6,342 bases of DNA from Sedimentisphaerales bacterium (GTDB lineage Bacteria > Planctomycetota > Phycisphaerae > Sedimentisphaerales > SM23-30), in assembly GCA_030640865.1 (NCBI GenBank), contig DAOWIP010000024.1:1-6342 (forward strand). Reading direction: 5' to 3'. Position numbers and translations under genes: made by a program. How positions within the stretch are numbered: the stretch's first letter is position 1; each line of letters opens with the position of its first letter. Shown here piece by piece: positions 1-5,595 of the stretch. Under the pieces are notes generated by a model that was not told where the DNA came from, searched no databases, and saw nothing but the letters and a program-made list of their open reading frames with translations.

Positions 1-305
1 AGCCTTCTTTCCAAAATCCCCAGCAGTGCCTCACCGGTATTGCCGCGAACTCTCTCGGCCTTTTGGAAATAGACGCGAAATTGTTTCTCCAGAACACCAT
101 AAAATCGTTTAACCTTCTGCTTTTCGCGCAGATGAACGGCATAGTCGCTCGTACGTCCGCGACGCCATGAATGAGGGCCTGGGGGTTTGTTACGGTTTTG
201 TTTTTCAATGCAGCATTTCGCGGTCTCACACCGCATACCCTTGAGAAACAATTTTACACCTTCACGCCGGCACAACCGGCAAGCTGGTCCTAATGTTCTT
301 CCCAT
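1..305 (-). CDS. rpsD: 30S ribosomal protein S4, N-terminal part (3' end beyond window)
   Basis: S4 is a primary 16S rRNA-binding protein that nucleates assembly of the 30S body; in many bacteria it also represses its own operon. I translated this open-ended frame by hand: it starts [20 protein letters not shown] and gives 101 codons before running off the left edge. The Zn-ribbon is visible as C9-x2-C12 and C26-x4-C31, so this is the cysteine-containing form of S4; an extra C32 follows. Then come the family blocks [20 protein letters not shown] (around residues 43-62) and [15 protein letters not shown] (about 69-83). The S4 RNA-binding domain lies outside the window. ATG at 305 is chosen because it matches the family start; an AGGAGT at 323-318 lies 12 bases upstream, a rather long spacing. 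It follows rpsK after 40 bases. No damage is seen in the visible part. Confidence 0.96.
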   Translation of the reverse strand, partial: MGRTLGPACRLCRREGVKLFLKGMRCETAKCCIEKQNRNKPPGPHSWRRGRTSDYAVHLREKQKVKRFYGVLEKQFRVYFQKAERVRGNTGEALLGILERR

Positions 306-345
306 TATTGATATACCACTCCTGTTATGGTCTTGTTAAAGCCTT

Positions 346-732
346 TTATACTCTTCTTTTCTTTTTCGGCCGACATCCGTTATGCGGCAGAGGGGTTACA
401 TCTTCGATAGAGGAGATTCTCATGCCTGCCGACTGAAGGGCGGTGATCGCCGATTCTCTTCCCGATCCTGCCCCCTTGACCCGTACTTCCATTTCGACGA
501 CTCCGAACTTACGAGCGGCACGGGCACATTTTTCCGCTGCCTGCTGCGCGGCAAAGGGAGTGCTTTTACGCGAACCCTTAAAACCGATTGTACCGGCGGA
601 ATCCCAACACAGAGTCTCACCGTTCACATCTGTTATAGAAATCATAGTGTTGTTGAAAGACGCCCTGATATGAGCGATCGCCTTGCCCACATGACGCCTG
701 ATTCTTTTTTTAGACGACTTTTTCTTAGCCAT
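346..732 (-). CDS. rpsK: 30S ribosomal protein S11
   Basis: S11 sits on the 30S platform, binds 16S rRNA near the 690 loop and helps shape the E site and the mRNA exit. The 128-residue product has the usual length and a basic N-terminus ([20 protein letters not shown]). Family blocks are [15 protein letters not shown] (21-35), [20 protein letters not shown] (50-69) and the C-terminal [15 protein letters not shown] (114-128). The N118-G119 pair in HNGCRP corresponds to the site that is converted to isoaspartate in Escherichia coli S11. ATG at 732 is the only sensible start; a modest GGATGG lies 6 bases upstream. The gene follows rpsM after a 104-base gap containing two terminator-like hairpins, so its supply may be tuned separately from S13. 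It ends 40 bases before rpsD. Confidence 0.98.
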   Translation of the reverse strand: MAKKKSSKKRIRRHVGKAIAHIRASFNNTMISITDVNGETLCWDSAGTIGFKGSRKSTPFAAQQAAEKCARAARKFGVVEMEVRVKGAGSGRESAITALQSAGMRISSIEDVTPLPHNGCRPKKKRRV

Positions 733-757
733 TTATATCCATCCCAAGTCAAAAATA

Positions 758-770
758 CTGGCTCTGCCAG
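758..770 (-). terminator. Terminator-like hairpin 2 in the rpsM-rpsK gap (weak or attenuator)
   Basis: On the transcribed strand CTGGC-AGA-GCCAG forms a perfect 5-bp stem with a 3-base loop, followed directly by TATTTTT (757-751). This is the layout of an intrinsic terminator, but the stem is short, so full termination seems unlikely because rpsK and rpsD follow. Partial termination, pausing or a 3'-end processing point between S13 and S11 would fit. The function is inferred from shape only. Confidence 0.35.
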
Positions 771-778
771 GAAAAATA

Positions 779-793
779 ATACCCATCGGGCAT
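779..793 (-). terminator. Terminator-like hairpin 1 in the rpsM-rpsK gap (weak or attenuator)
   Basis: On the transcribed strand ATGCCC-GAT-GGGTAT pairs as 6 bp including one G-U wobble, closing a 3-base loop. It is followed by TATTTTT (778-772). It lies 8 bases before the second hairpin (758-770), which carries the same TATTTTT tail. A tandem pair with the same tail is less likely by chance than either hairpin alone, but both stems are weak. An AT-rich stretch (about 836-800) precedes it, just downstream of the rpsM stop. Confidence 0.3.
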
Positions 794-836
794 ATCTTCT
801 GTCTTTCTCACAAATCACAACTTTTTTATTATAAAA

Positions 837-1223
837 CTAACCGCGCATTTCCTTGACGCCCTTCTTACCGGCAACGGTCTTGCGGGGGCCTTTACGGGTA
901 CGCGCGTTACTCTGTGTACACTGCCCGCGAACCGGCAGACCTCGACGGTGCCGCAGGCCACGGTAACAGATAATTTCCTTCAGACGCGAAATATTCTGAT
1001 TGGTCTGTCGGCGCAACTGGCCTTCAATGACATAATTGCGATCCAGAATGCTGTTTATACGGCTAAGCTCATCATCGGTCAATTCTCTGGCGCGGACAGC
1101 ATCACCGATCTGAGCTTCCTTGAGTATCTGCCTGGACAAACAGGGACCTATACCGTGAATATAAGTCAAGGCCACCCATACCTGCTTATCGTTAGGCACA
1201 TCAATACCGGCTATACGGGGCAT
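837..1223 (-). CDS. rpsM: 30S ribosomal protein S13
   Basis: S13 is located in the 30S head, contacts the P-site tRNA through its C-terminal tail and forms bridges to the 50S central protuberance. The 128-residue product begins [20 protein letters not shown] and contains the helix-two-turn-helix region with the GIG turn (24-26). The conserved block [15 protein letters not shown] (86-100) and the tail [17 protein letters not shown] (106-122) are present. Residue 102, in the block usually read RGQRT, is cysteine (TGT) instead of arginine; residue 28, after GIGP, is also cysteine. ATG at 1223 has GAGG (1234-1231) at 7 bases, overlapping the region just after the rpmJ stop, so the two are close neighbours with 12 bases between them. 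Apart from the C102 change the protein looks intact. Confidence 0.98.
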   Translation of the reverse strand: MPRIAGIDVPNDKQVWVALTYIHGIGPCLSRQILKEAQIGDAVRARELTDDELSRINSILDRNYVIEGQLRRQTNQNISRLKEIICYRGLRHRRGLPVRGQCTQSNARTRKGPRKTVAGKKGVKEMRG

Positions 1224-1235
1224 AATTAAACCTCA

Positions 1236-1355
1236 CTATTTACCCTGGCGTTGTTTGTGGCGGGGGTTGGACGAACATATCACCCGTACCACGCCTTTAC
1301 GCTTGATAATCTTACAGTTTTCACAAATTCGTTTTACTGAACTACGTACTTTCAT
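1236..1355 (-). CDS. rpmJ: 50S ribosomal protein L36
   Basis: L36 is a tiny zinc-ribbon protein of the 50S subunit that binds 23S rRNA near the L7/L12-stalk base. The gene is short and easily missed: 39 residues, starting [20 protein letters not shown] and ending [12 protein letters not shown]. Zinc ligands C11, C14, C27 and H33 are all at the positions found in E. coli L36, so this is the zinc-binding (C+) paralogue. It is one residue longer than the E. coli protein because of a terminal lysine. ATG at 1355 has AGGTG (1365-1361) at a spacing of 5 bases. It lies 23 bases after infA and 12 before rpsM, the standard infA-rpmJ-rpsM arrangement. Confidence 0.97.
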   Translation of the reverse strand: MKVRSSVKRICENCKIIKRKGVVRVICSSNPRHKQRQGK

Positions 1356-1378
1356 CGTAACACCTGTTTCACTAATTA

Positions 1379-1594
1379 TTATTTCCGCAGCACGATACGC
1401 CCACGCGTGAGGTCATAAGGGCTGACTTCCACGGTTACCTTATCGCCCGGCAAAATACGTATGAAATTCATTCTCATCTTACCCGAAACATGGGCCAGAA
1501 TCTCATGGTCGTTCTCCAGCACCACCTTAAACACGGCGTTGGGTAATGCTTCGCGTACCGTCGCGTCCACCCTTATCGCATCACGTTTAACCAT
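1379..1594 (-). CDS. infA: Translation initiation factor IF-1
   Basis: IF-1 binds the 30S A site, helps IF-2 and IF-3, and promotes accurate start-site selection. The 71-residue protein is a single S1-like OB-fold of normal length (about 72). Signature blocks are [14 protein letters not shown] (15-28), [20 protein letters not shown] (30-49) and [18 protein letters not shown] (50-67). The strongest Shine-Dalgarno in the window, GAGGTGAT (1610-1603), lies 8 bases before the ATG at 1594, which fixes the start. A 122-base gap with a hairpin separates it from map, so it may be expressed or regulated partly on its own. It leads the compact infA-rpmJ-rpsM group. Nothing in the protein is unusual. 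Confidence 0.98.
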   Translation of the reverse strand: MVKRDAIRVDATVREALPNAVFKVVLENDHEILAHVSGKMRMNFIRILPGDKVTVEVSPYDLTRGRIVLRK

Positions 1595-1602
1595 TTTTTG
1601 TC

Positions 1603-1610
1603 ATCACCTC
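1603..1610 (-). promoter_or_regulatory. Strong ribosome binding site of infA
   Basis: GAGGTGAT on the transcribed strand is a good match to the anti-Shine-Dalgarno of 16S rRNA and is 8 bases from the infA ATG. It overlaps the TGA (1611-1609) of a possible 19-codon reading frame, so translation of that frame, if real, would run into this site. Confidence 0.8.
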
Positions 1611-1626
1611 AAAACACCATTTTCGG

Positions 1627-1689
1627 CTGGGTGGCACCTTTCTGTATTTCAGAGAGGTGCTTCTGCATAATCCTCGGCACTGAACCCAG
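1627..1689 (-). promoter_or_regulatory. Structured leader between map and infA (hairpin, possible regulatory RNA element)
   Basis: The gap 1595-1716 holds no recognisable gene but is structured. On the transcribed strand GCACCT-C-TCTG (1660-1650) pairs with CAGA-A-AGGTGC (1644-1634), giving 10 bp with one C-A mismatch around the loop AAATA. An outer CTGGGT (1689-1684) can pair with ACCCAG (1632-1627), which would enclose the hairpin. There is no T-tract after it, so it is not an intrinsic terminator. It ends about 16 bases before the infA Shine-Dalgarno. A role in controlling infA translation or mRNA processing is inference; I do not recognise the fold as a known riboswitch or ribosomal-protein leader. 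Confidence 0.35.
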
Positions 1690-1716
1690 TGAAATCCTTT
1701 TAGCTGACCACTAACT

Positions 1717-2496
1717 TTATTCTCGGCTTGTCATTATCTCAACGCCGTTTTCGGTAATAGCCAGCGTATGCTCAAAATGAGCCGAAGCCTTGCCGTCTGC
1801 GGTTACCACCGTCCAGCCGTCCGCCTCAACTCGCGTTCGATGGGTACCGATATTAACCATCGGCTCCACAGCCAGAATCATGCCCTTGCGAAGGAGCAGA
1901 TCATTTCTCAAAAGTTCTTTATTTACAAAATTGGGCAGCTTGGGGTCTTCGTGCATTTTTCGGCCGATCCCATGGCCCACATACTCACGCACCACTCCGA
2001 AGCCGGCTCCTTCGGCATGTTCCTGCATTTTCCGGGCCACATCACTCCAATAGCGGCCTGGCCGGGTTTCGCTGATTGCTATCTCAAGTGTTTCGCGGGT
2101 AATCCGGACCAGCTTCTCCTTTTCCGGATCGATCTGGCCCACCATAATGGTTACAGCCGAGTCGCCGCAATATCCATTCAGCTTTACGCCGCAGTCTATG
2201 CTGACAATATCACCGGATCGCAGCTTTCGCTGTCCCGGTATTCCATGCACCACTTGTTCGTTGATACTGGCACAAATACTCGATGGAAACGCCATTTTCG
2301 CATCGGGATTTTCAACGCCCTTAAACAGGGCGATTGCTCCCGCGTCTTTAATCACTTCATCGCTTATCTGAGCGAGTCTGGCGGTGGTTACTCCTTCAAC
2401 TGCTTCTTCCTCCAAACGCTTCAGAACTCGGCCGACAACTTCCCCCGCGGCTCGCAGTAACTCTATCTCGCGTTTGCTCCTTATTGTAACAGCCAT
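1717..2496 (-). CDS. map: Type I methionine aminopeptidase
   Basis: This cytosolic metalloenzyme removes the initiator methionine from new proteins when the second residue is small. The 259-residue product has the pita-bread fold hallmarks: H84 in NEQVVHGIP, metal ligands D101 (SIDCG), D112 (CGDSA), H175 (YVGHGIG), E211 (AVEPM) and E242 (FEHT), plus H182 (MHEDP) near the active site. All catalytic residues are present, with no N-terminal zinc-finger extension, which is the usual bacterial type Ia layout. ATG at 2496 comes 8 bases after the adk stop. No Shine-Dalgarno is visible in those bases or just upstream, so translation probably depends on ribosomes arriving from adk. The gene fits its normal place between adk and infA. 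Confidence 0.98.
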   Translation of the reverse strand: MAVTIRSKREIELLRAAGEVVGRVLKRLEEEAVEGVTTARLAQISDEVIKDAGAIALFKGVENPDAKMAFPSSICASINEQVVHGIPGQRKLRSGDIVSIDCGVKLNGYCGDSAVTIMVGQIDPEKEKLVRITRETLEIAISETRPGRYWSDVARKMQEHAEGAGFGVVREYVGHGIGRKMHEDPKLPNFVNKELLRNDLLLRKGMILAVEPMVNIGTHRTRVEADGWTVVTADGKASAHFEHTLAITENGVEIMTSRE

Positions 2497-2504
2497 AAGT
2501 GATA

Positions 2505-3161
2505 TCAGGCAATCGTCATCTCGTCCATCGCCACTCGGATGGATTGGGTTACTTTGTCAATACTTACATTTCCGTCGATATTCACGATATTTCCCTTCGC
2601 CTGGTAGTATTCCACCAGCGGCGAGGTTTGTTCGTGATAAGTCTTAATACGGTTTTGGACAACTTCCGAGGTATCGTCGGGCCGTTGCGTCAGTTCGCTG
2701 CAACCGGCGTTACACTGGTTCTCCCGTTGAGGAGGGTTAAACGTTATATGGTAGGCCGCTCCGCACACGGGACAACTGCGCCGGCCGGTAATTCTTTCTT
2801 CGAGTTTGCTGTCATCCACTTCCAGATTAAGAACAACATCCACTTTTGCTTCGGTTTTGGCCAGGGCGGCATCCAGTTCCTCGGCCTGTCCGATTGTACG
2901 CGGAAAACCGTCCAGTATAGCTCCGTTTCCCTGTTCGATATTCTTCATTTCATCCATCATCATCGCAACGATAAGGTCATCAGGAACTAATGTACCCTGG
3001 TCCATATACGATTGCGCTTTTTGGCCCAGTTCAGTGCCTTCCTTACGATGGCGGCGAAGGGCGTCCCCACTGGAAAGATGCAGCAGGCCGTAACGCTCTA
3101 CAAGCTCCTTGCACTGGGTGCCTTTACCGGCTCCGGGAGGTCCCAAAAAAACCACAATCAT
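2505..3161 (-). CDS. adk: Adenylate kinase, zinc-type LID
   Basis: Adenylate kinase interconverts ATP plus AMP with two ADP in the cytosol. The 218-residue long form shows the P-loop GPPGAGKGT (7-15), the AMP-binding region around LSSGDALR (29-36), DGFPRT (84-89), and a long LID domain (about 121-163) ending in QRPDD. The LID has four cysteines: C130-x2-C133 (SCPVCG) and C150-x3-C154 (QCNAGCSEL). The second pair is usually C-x2-C, as in VCDxCGSEL; here the last cysteine is one residue further on, with no change in total length. Zinc may still be bound, but this is unproven. ATG at 3161 overlaps the secY TGA as ATGA, and AGGAG (3173-3169) inside the secY end lies 7 bases upstream, so the start is secure and the two genes are coupled. 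Confidence 0.98.
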   Translation of the reverse strand: MIVVFLGPPGAGKGTQCKELVERYGLLHLSSGDALRRHRKEGTELGQKAQSYMDQGTLVPDDLIVAMMMDEMKNIEQGNGAILDGFPRTIGQAEELDAALAKTEAKVDVVLNLEVDDSKLEERITGRRSCPVCGAAYHITFNPPQRENQCNAGCSELTQRPDDTSEVVQNRIKTYHEQTSPLVEYYQAKGNIVNIDGNVSIDKVTQSIRVAMDEMTIA

Positions 3162-4522
3162 GCGTATGCTCCTTTAATACGGCCGCCGTCCATAAACCCG
3201 GCATAGTTTCGCATAATAAGGTTGGTTTCTATCCGCTGTACTATGTCTAACGAAACCGATACAACAATCAGCAAACCGGTCCCGCCCAAAAACTGGGCTA
3301 CCGCGAAGGGAATATCAAGCCAGACCATTATCAGGGTGGGCACAACAGCTATAATCGCTAAAAATGCCGCCCCGACGTATGTGATTCGTGTCATAACACG
3401 TTCGAGGTATTCCGCGGTACGGCGTCCGGGCCGCAGGCCGGGGATAAAACTGCCGTAATCACGCAGATTATTAGCCATTTCTTTGGGCTGAAACTGGACC
3501 GTGGTCCAGAAATACGCGAAGAAATATATCATCGCTACATAGACAAAGTTGTAAATAAACGAACTATACGAAAACGCCTCATTAAACGACATCAGAAAGC
3601 CGCTTTCGGGCCAGACTTTCGCCAGTTGTCCGATTATAATGGGCGGGAACTGCATAAGCGTTACCGCGAAGATTATCGGCATTACGCCGCCGTGATTCAC
3701 TCGTAGCGGCAGATACTGTCGTTGGCCGCCATAGACCCGTCGGCCGCGTGTCATCTTGGCTTGTTGGATGGGTATGCGGCGCTGGCCCTGCGTAATAAGG
3801 ATAGCCCCGGCGACAACACCGAGAAATGCCAGTGCCAGAAAGATTAACTTGGCCGGCCCGATCTTGTCGGCGGAAGCATCTACCGACAGGTCCGCCATTT
3901 CGATTACCTGCCTGACTGCCCAAGGCATCCGAACGACTATGCCGGCCATAATGATCAGGCTGATGCCGTTGCCCAGTCCGTATTCGTCTATCTGCTCGCC
4001 AAGCCACATCAGGAAAACCGTACCGGCGGTCATCGCGACGACCCCCATAGTGAAAAACATATACCAGTGCTCCTTGAGCACCTCGGTATAAACGAATCCC
4101 ATCCGGGACATCCAGACCATAATAAAACTCGCCTGGACCAGGCACAATCCAACGGTGGCATAGCGCGTATATTCCTGTATTTTTTTCCTGCCAACCTCGC
4201 CTTCTTTGTGAAGTTTCTCCAGGGCCGGCACCACGGTCAGTAATAACTGAAAGATAATCGAGGCGGAGATGTACGGCATAATCCCCAGCCCGAACAGACT
4301 GCTCTGTCGCAGACTGCCTCCGGTGAACATCTGTAGATAATCAGCCACTCGGCCGAAAGGCGAATCTGAACTGCTTTGTGCCAGCTTCTTCATCTGGGCC
4401 TGATCGACACCGGGCACGGGAACATGAAATCCTACCCGGTAGATGCAGAGCATCAACAGGGTAAAGATAATCTTTTTCCGCAATTCCGGAATCTTGAATA
4501 TATTTATTATAGTGCCAAACAT
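3158..4522 (-). CDS. secY: Protein translocase subunit SecY
   Basis: SecY is the channel of the Sec translocon in the inner membrane and passes unfolded proteins out of the cytosol or sideways into the bilayer. The 454-residue product has ten expected membrane segments; approximate places are 18-33, 76-97, 119-138, 153-173, 183-201, 224-245, 279-299, 320-341, 381-402 and 409-427. Signature blocks are GLGIMPYISASIIFQLL (78-94), KEGEVGRKKIQEYTRYATV (106-124), RRVYGGQRQYLPLRVN (261-276) in the fourth cytosolic loop, GLRPGRRTAEYL (362-373) in the fifth cytosolic loop, and FLGGTGLLIVVSVSLDIVQR (411-430). It starts within TAATG shared with the rplO stop and has no strong Shine-Dalgarno, pointing to translational coupling. 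It ends by overlapping adk by 4 bases. Slightly longer than E. coli SecY (443). Confidence 0.98.
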   Translation of the reverse strand: MFGTIINIFKIPELRKKIIFTLLMLCIYRVGFHVPVPGVDQAQMKKLAQSSSDSPFGRVADYLQMFTGGSLRQSSLFGLGIMPYISASIIFQLLLTVVPALEKLHKEGEVGRKKIQEYTRYATVGLCLVQASFIMVWMSRMGFVYTEVLKEHWYMFFTMGVVAMTAGTVFLMWLGEQIDEYGLGNGISLIIMAGIVVRMPWAVRQVIEMADLSVDASADKIGPAKLIFLALAFLGVVAGAILITQGQRRIPIQQAKMTRGRRVYGGQRQYLPLRVNHGGVMPIIFAVTLMQFPPIIIGQLAKVWPESGFLMSFNEAFSYSSFIYNFVYVAMIYFFAYFWTTVQFQPKEMANNLRDYGSFIPGLRPGRRTAEYLERVMTRITYVGAAFLAIIAVVPTLIMVWLDIPFAVAQFLGGTGLLIVVSVSLDIVQRIETNLIMRNYAGFMDGGRIKGAYA

Positions 4523-4971
4523 TATTTCGTTATCACTTCTGCGGCACCACCGGCGCTGGTAATCTTTTGTTCTGCGCTACGGCTGAACCGGTGGGCAACC
4601 ACTGTCAGCTTACGGTTAAGTTCTCCGTCGCCGAGTATTTTGACCGGCAGTTCGGTATTGCGAATCAGGCCGGCTTCTTTCAGGAACTGGGCATCGACTC
4701 TGCTGCCCTCGGCCAAACCGTCTAACTGCGAAACATTTACAATCGCGTAACGGTTGGCGAAATTATAGTTATTAAAGCCGCGTTTGGGTATCCGCCGGAA
4801 CAGGGGCATTTGTCCGCCTTCTTTGGTGATAGGGGGGCGTTTGCCCGAACGGGACAGTTGGCCTTTATGGCCTTTGCCGCACGTTTTGCCCAGCCCGCTG
4901 CCTCGGCCGCGTCCTTTACGCCGGCGTTGCTTATGGCTGCCTGCCAGCGCCGTTATTTCGTGACTCATCAT
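4522..4971 (-). CDS. rplO: 50S ribosomal protein L15
   Basis: L15 is a late-assembling 50S protein whose extended N-terminal arm reaches into 23S rRNA. From the ATG at 4971 it has 149 residues, normal for the family. The arm holds the glycine- and arginine-rich run with RRRKGRGRGSGLGKTCGKGH (16-35), then GGQMPLFRRIPKRGFNN (52-68), and a C-terminal globular part ending in GGAAEVITK. The frame can be extended to a GTG at 5001, but that adds ten residues (VGMFPRELIT) without family similarity. Two adjacent ATGs (4971 and 4968) are both possible; the family start MxxxEIT fits either. AGGG about 11 bases upstream of 4971 is weak, preceded by a small hairpin. rpmD (L30), which often sits just upstream, is absent. 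The stop overlaps the secY ATG as TAATG. Confidence 0.95.
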   Translation of the reverse strand: MMSHEITALAGSHKQRRRKGRGRGSGLGKTCGKGHKGQLSRSGKRPPITKEGGQMPLFRRIPKRGFNNYNFANRYAIVNVSQLDGLAEGSRVDAQFLKEAGLIRNTELPVKILGDGELNRKLTVVAHRFSRSAEQKITSAGGAAEVITK

Positions 4972-4986
4972 AGTAATCAATTCCCT

Positions 4987-4999
4987 GGGGAACATCCCC
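4987..4999 (-). repeat. Small GC-rich hairpin upstream of rplO
   Basis: GGGGA-TGT-TCCCC on the transcribed strand is a perfect 5-bp stem. It lies in the 55-base gap between rpsE and rplO, just before the AGGG that could serve rplO. With no T-tract it is not a terminator. It could shorten the effective distance between the rpsE stop and the rplO start; that is inference. Confidence 0.3.
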
Positions 5000-5026
5000 A
5001 CTTTTATTTGTATGCGAAATACCGAT

Positions 5027-5536
5027 TTAAGCCTGTATGCTTACTCCGCGGAATTTTTCAATTTGCTCTCGGTTATAGAGCAATTCCAGTGCGTTAAAGG
5101 TGGCCTTGACCACATTCTTCGGACTCGTACTGCCATAGACCTTGGTCAGCACATTTTTAACACCGGCCAATTCCAGCACTGCCCGCGCCGAAGCGCCGGC
5201 AATCACACCTGTTCCTTCACTGGCAGGCACCAGTACCACCTTAGTCGCGCCGAATCGTCCCACTATTTTATGCGGGATCGTACTGCCAAGAAGGTTCACG
5301 TTAAATAAATTTTTCCTCGCTTCTTTTATGGCTTTTTCGACAGAGGGCGGCACTTCGTTTGCCTTGCCGTAGCCGAAGCCCACCTTACCTTTGCGATCAC
5401 CGACTACTACCAACGCAGCGAAGCTGAATCGTCTGCCTCCTTTAACCACTGTGGAGCAGCGATATATCTTCACCACCTGTTCTTCGTAGGGGCTTTCTTC
5501 GTCAAATCCTTTTTTTTTCTGTACCGTTCTGGCCAA
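5027..5536 (-). CDS. rpsE: 30S ribosomal protein S5
   Basis: S5 is at the back of the 30S neck, part of the mRNA entry tunnel with S3 and S4, and affects decoding accuracy. The 169-residue protein has the dsRNA-binding-like N-terminal domain with VVKGGRRFSFAALVVVGD (30-47) and KVGFGYGKANEVPPSVEKAI (51-70). The C-terminal domain shows EGTGVIAGASARAVLELAGV (107-126) and YGSTSPKNVVKATFNAL (134-150). The start is TTG at 5536: an in-frame TGA lies a few codons upstream, no in-frame ATG fits, and GGAG (5546-5543) is 6 bases before the TTG. Codons 7-9 (three lysines) come from a run of nine A, a possible slippage spot. It follows rplR after 59 bases. Length is typical. Confidence 0.97.
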   Translation of the reverse strand: MARTVQKKKGFDEESPYEEQVVKIYRCSTVVKGGRRFSFAALVVVGDRKGKVGFGYGKANEVPPSVEKAIKEARKNLFNVNLLGSTIPHKIVGRFGATKVVLVPASEGTGVIAGASARAVLELAGVKNVLTKVYGSTSPKNVVKATFNALELLYNREQIEKFRGVSIQA

Positions 5537-5542
5537 TATTTT

Positions 5543-5546
5543 CTCC
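5543..5546 (-). promoter_or_regulatory. Ribosome binding site that fixes the TTG start of rpsE
   Basis: GGAG within CTGGAGAAAATATTG is 6 bases ahead of TTG at 5536. It supports TTG as the initiation codon, since no in-frame ATG exists between the upstream TGA and the conserved S5 domain. Confidence 0.7.
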
Positions 5547-5595
5547 AGAGTGTTGCAAAATCAATTCGCGTAACCGTTCACGCTTACTTATGCGA

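Noticed and set aside
382..834. 150-codon plus-strand frame opposite rpsK
   Set aside because: It is antisense to the clearly conserved S11 gene, has no recognisable domain and no sensible start context; it is a shadow of S11 codon structure.
1587..1604. Five-codon frame ATG ACA AAA AAT GGT TAA overlapping the infA start
   Set aside because: Its ATG overlaps the end of the infA Shine-Dalgarno, leaving too little spacing for initiation; the infA ATG at 1594 has the correct spacing.
1690..1716. Possible promoter for infA downstream of map
   Set aside because: TTCACT and a TATGCA about 18 bases apart match consensus poorly (4 and 3 of 6), so I do not call a promoter.
1768..2460. 230-codon plus-strand frame opposite map
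   Set aside because: It mirrors the map coding sequence, and its product has no family features; map has all catalytic residues.
2499..2990. 163-codon plus-strand frame opposite adk
   Set aside because: Antisense shadow of a well-conserved adenylate kinase gene; no domain recognised.
3582..4145. 187-codon minus-strand frame inside secY
   Set aside because: It is another reading frame of secY, with arginine- and glycine-rich low-complexity content and no independent start signal.
4972..5001. GTG at 5001 as the rplO start
   Set aside because: The ten extra residues lack similarity to L15, whereas the ATG pair at 4971/4968 matches the family start.
5568..5583. Short imperfect palindrome GCGT...ACGC in the rplR-rpsE gap
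   Set aside because: Only four to six pairs and no T-tract; not distinguishable from chance.
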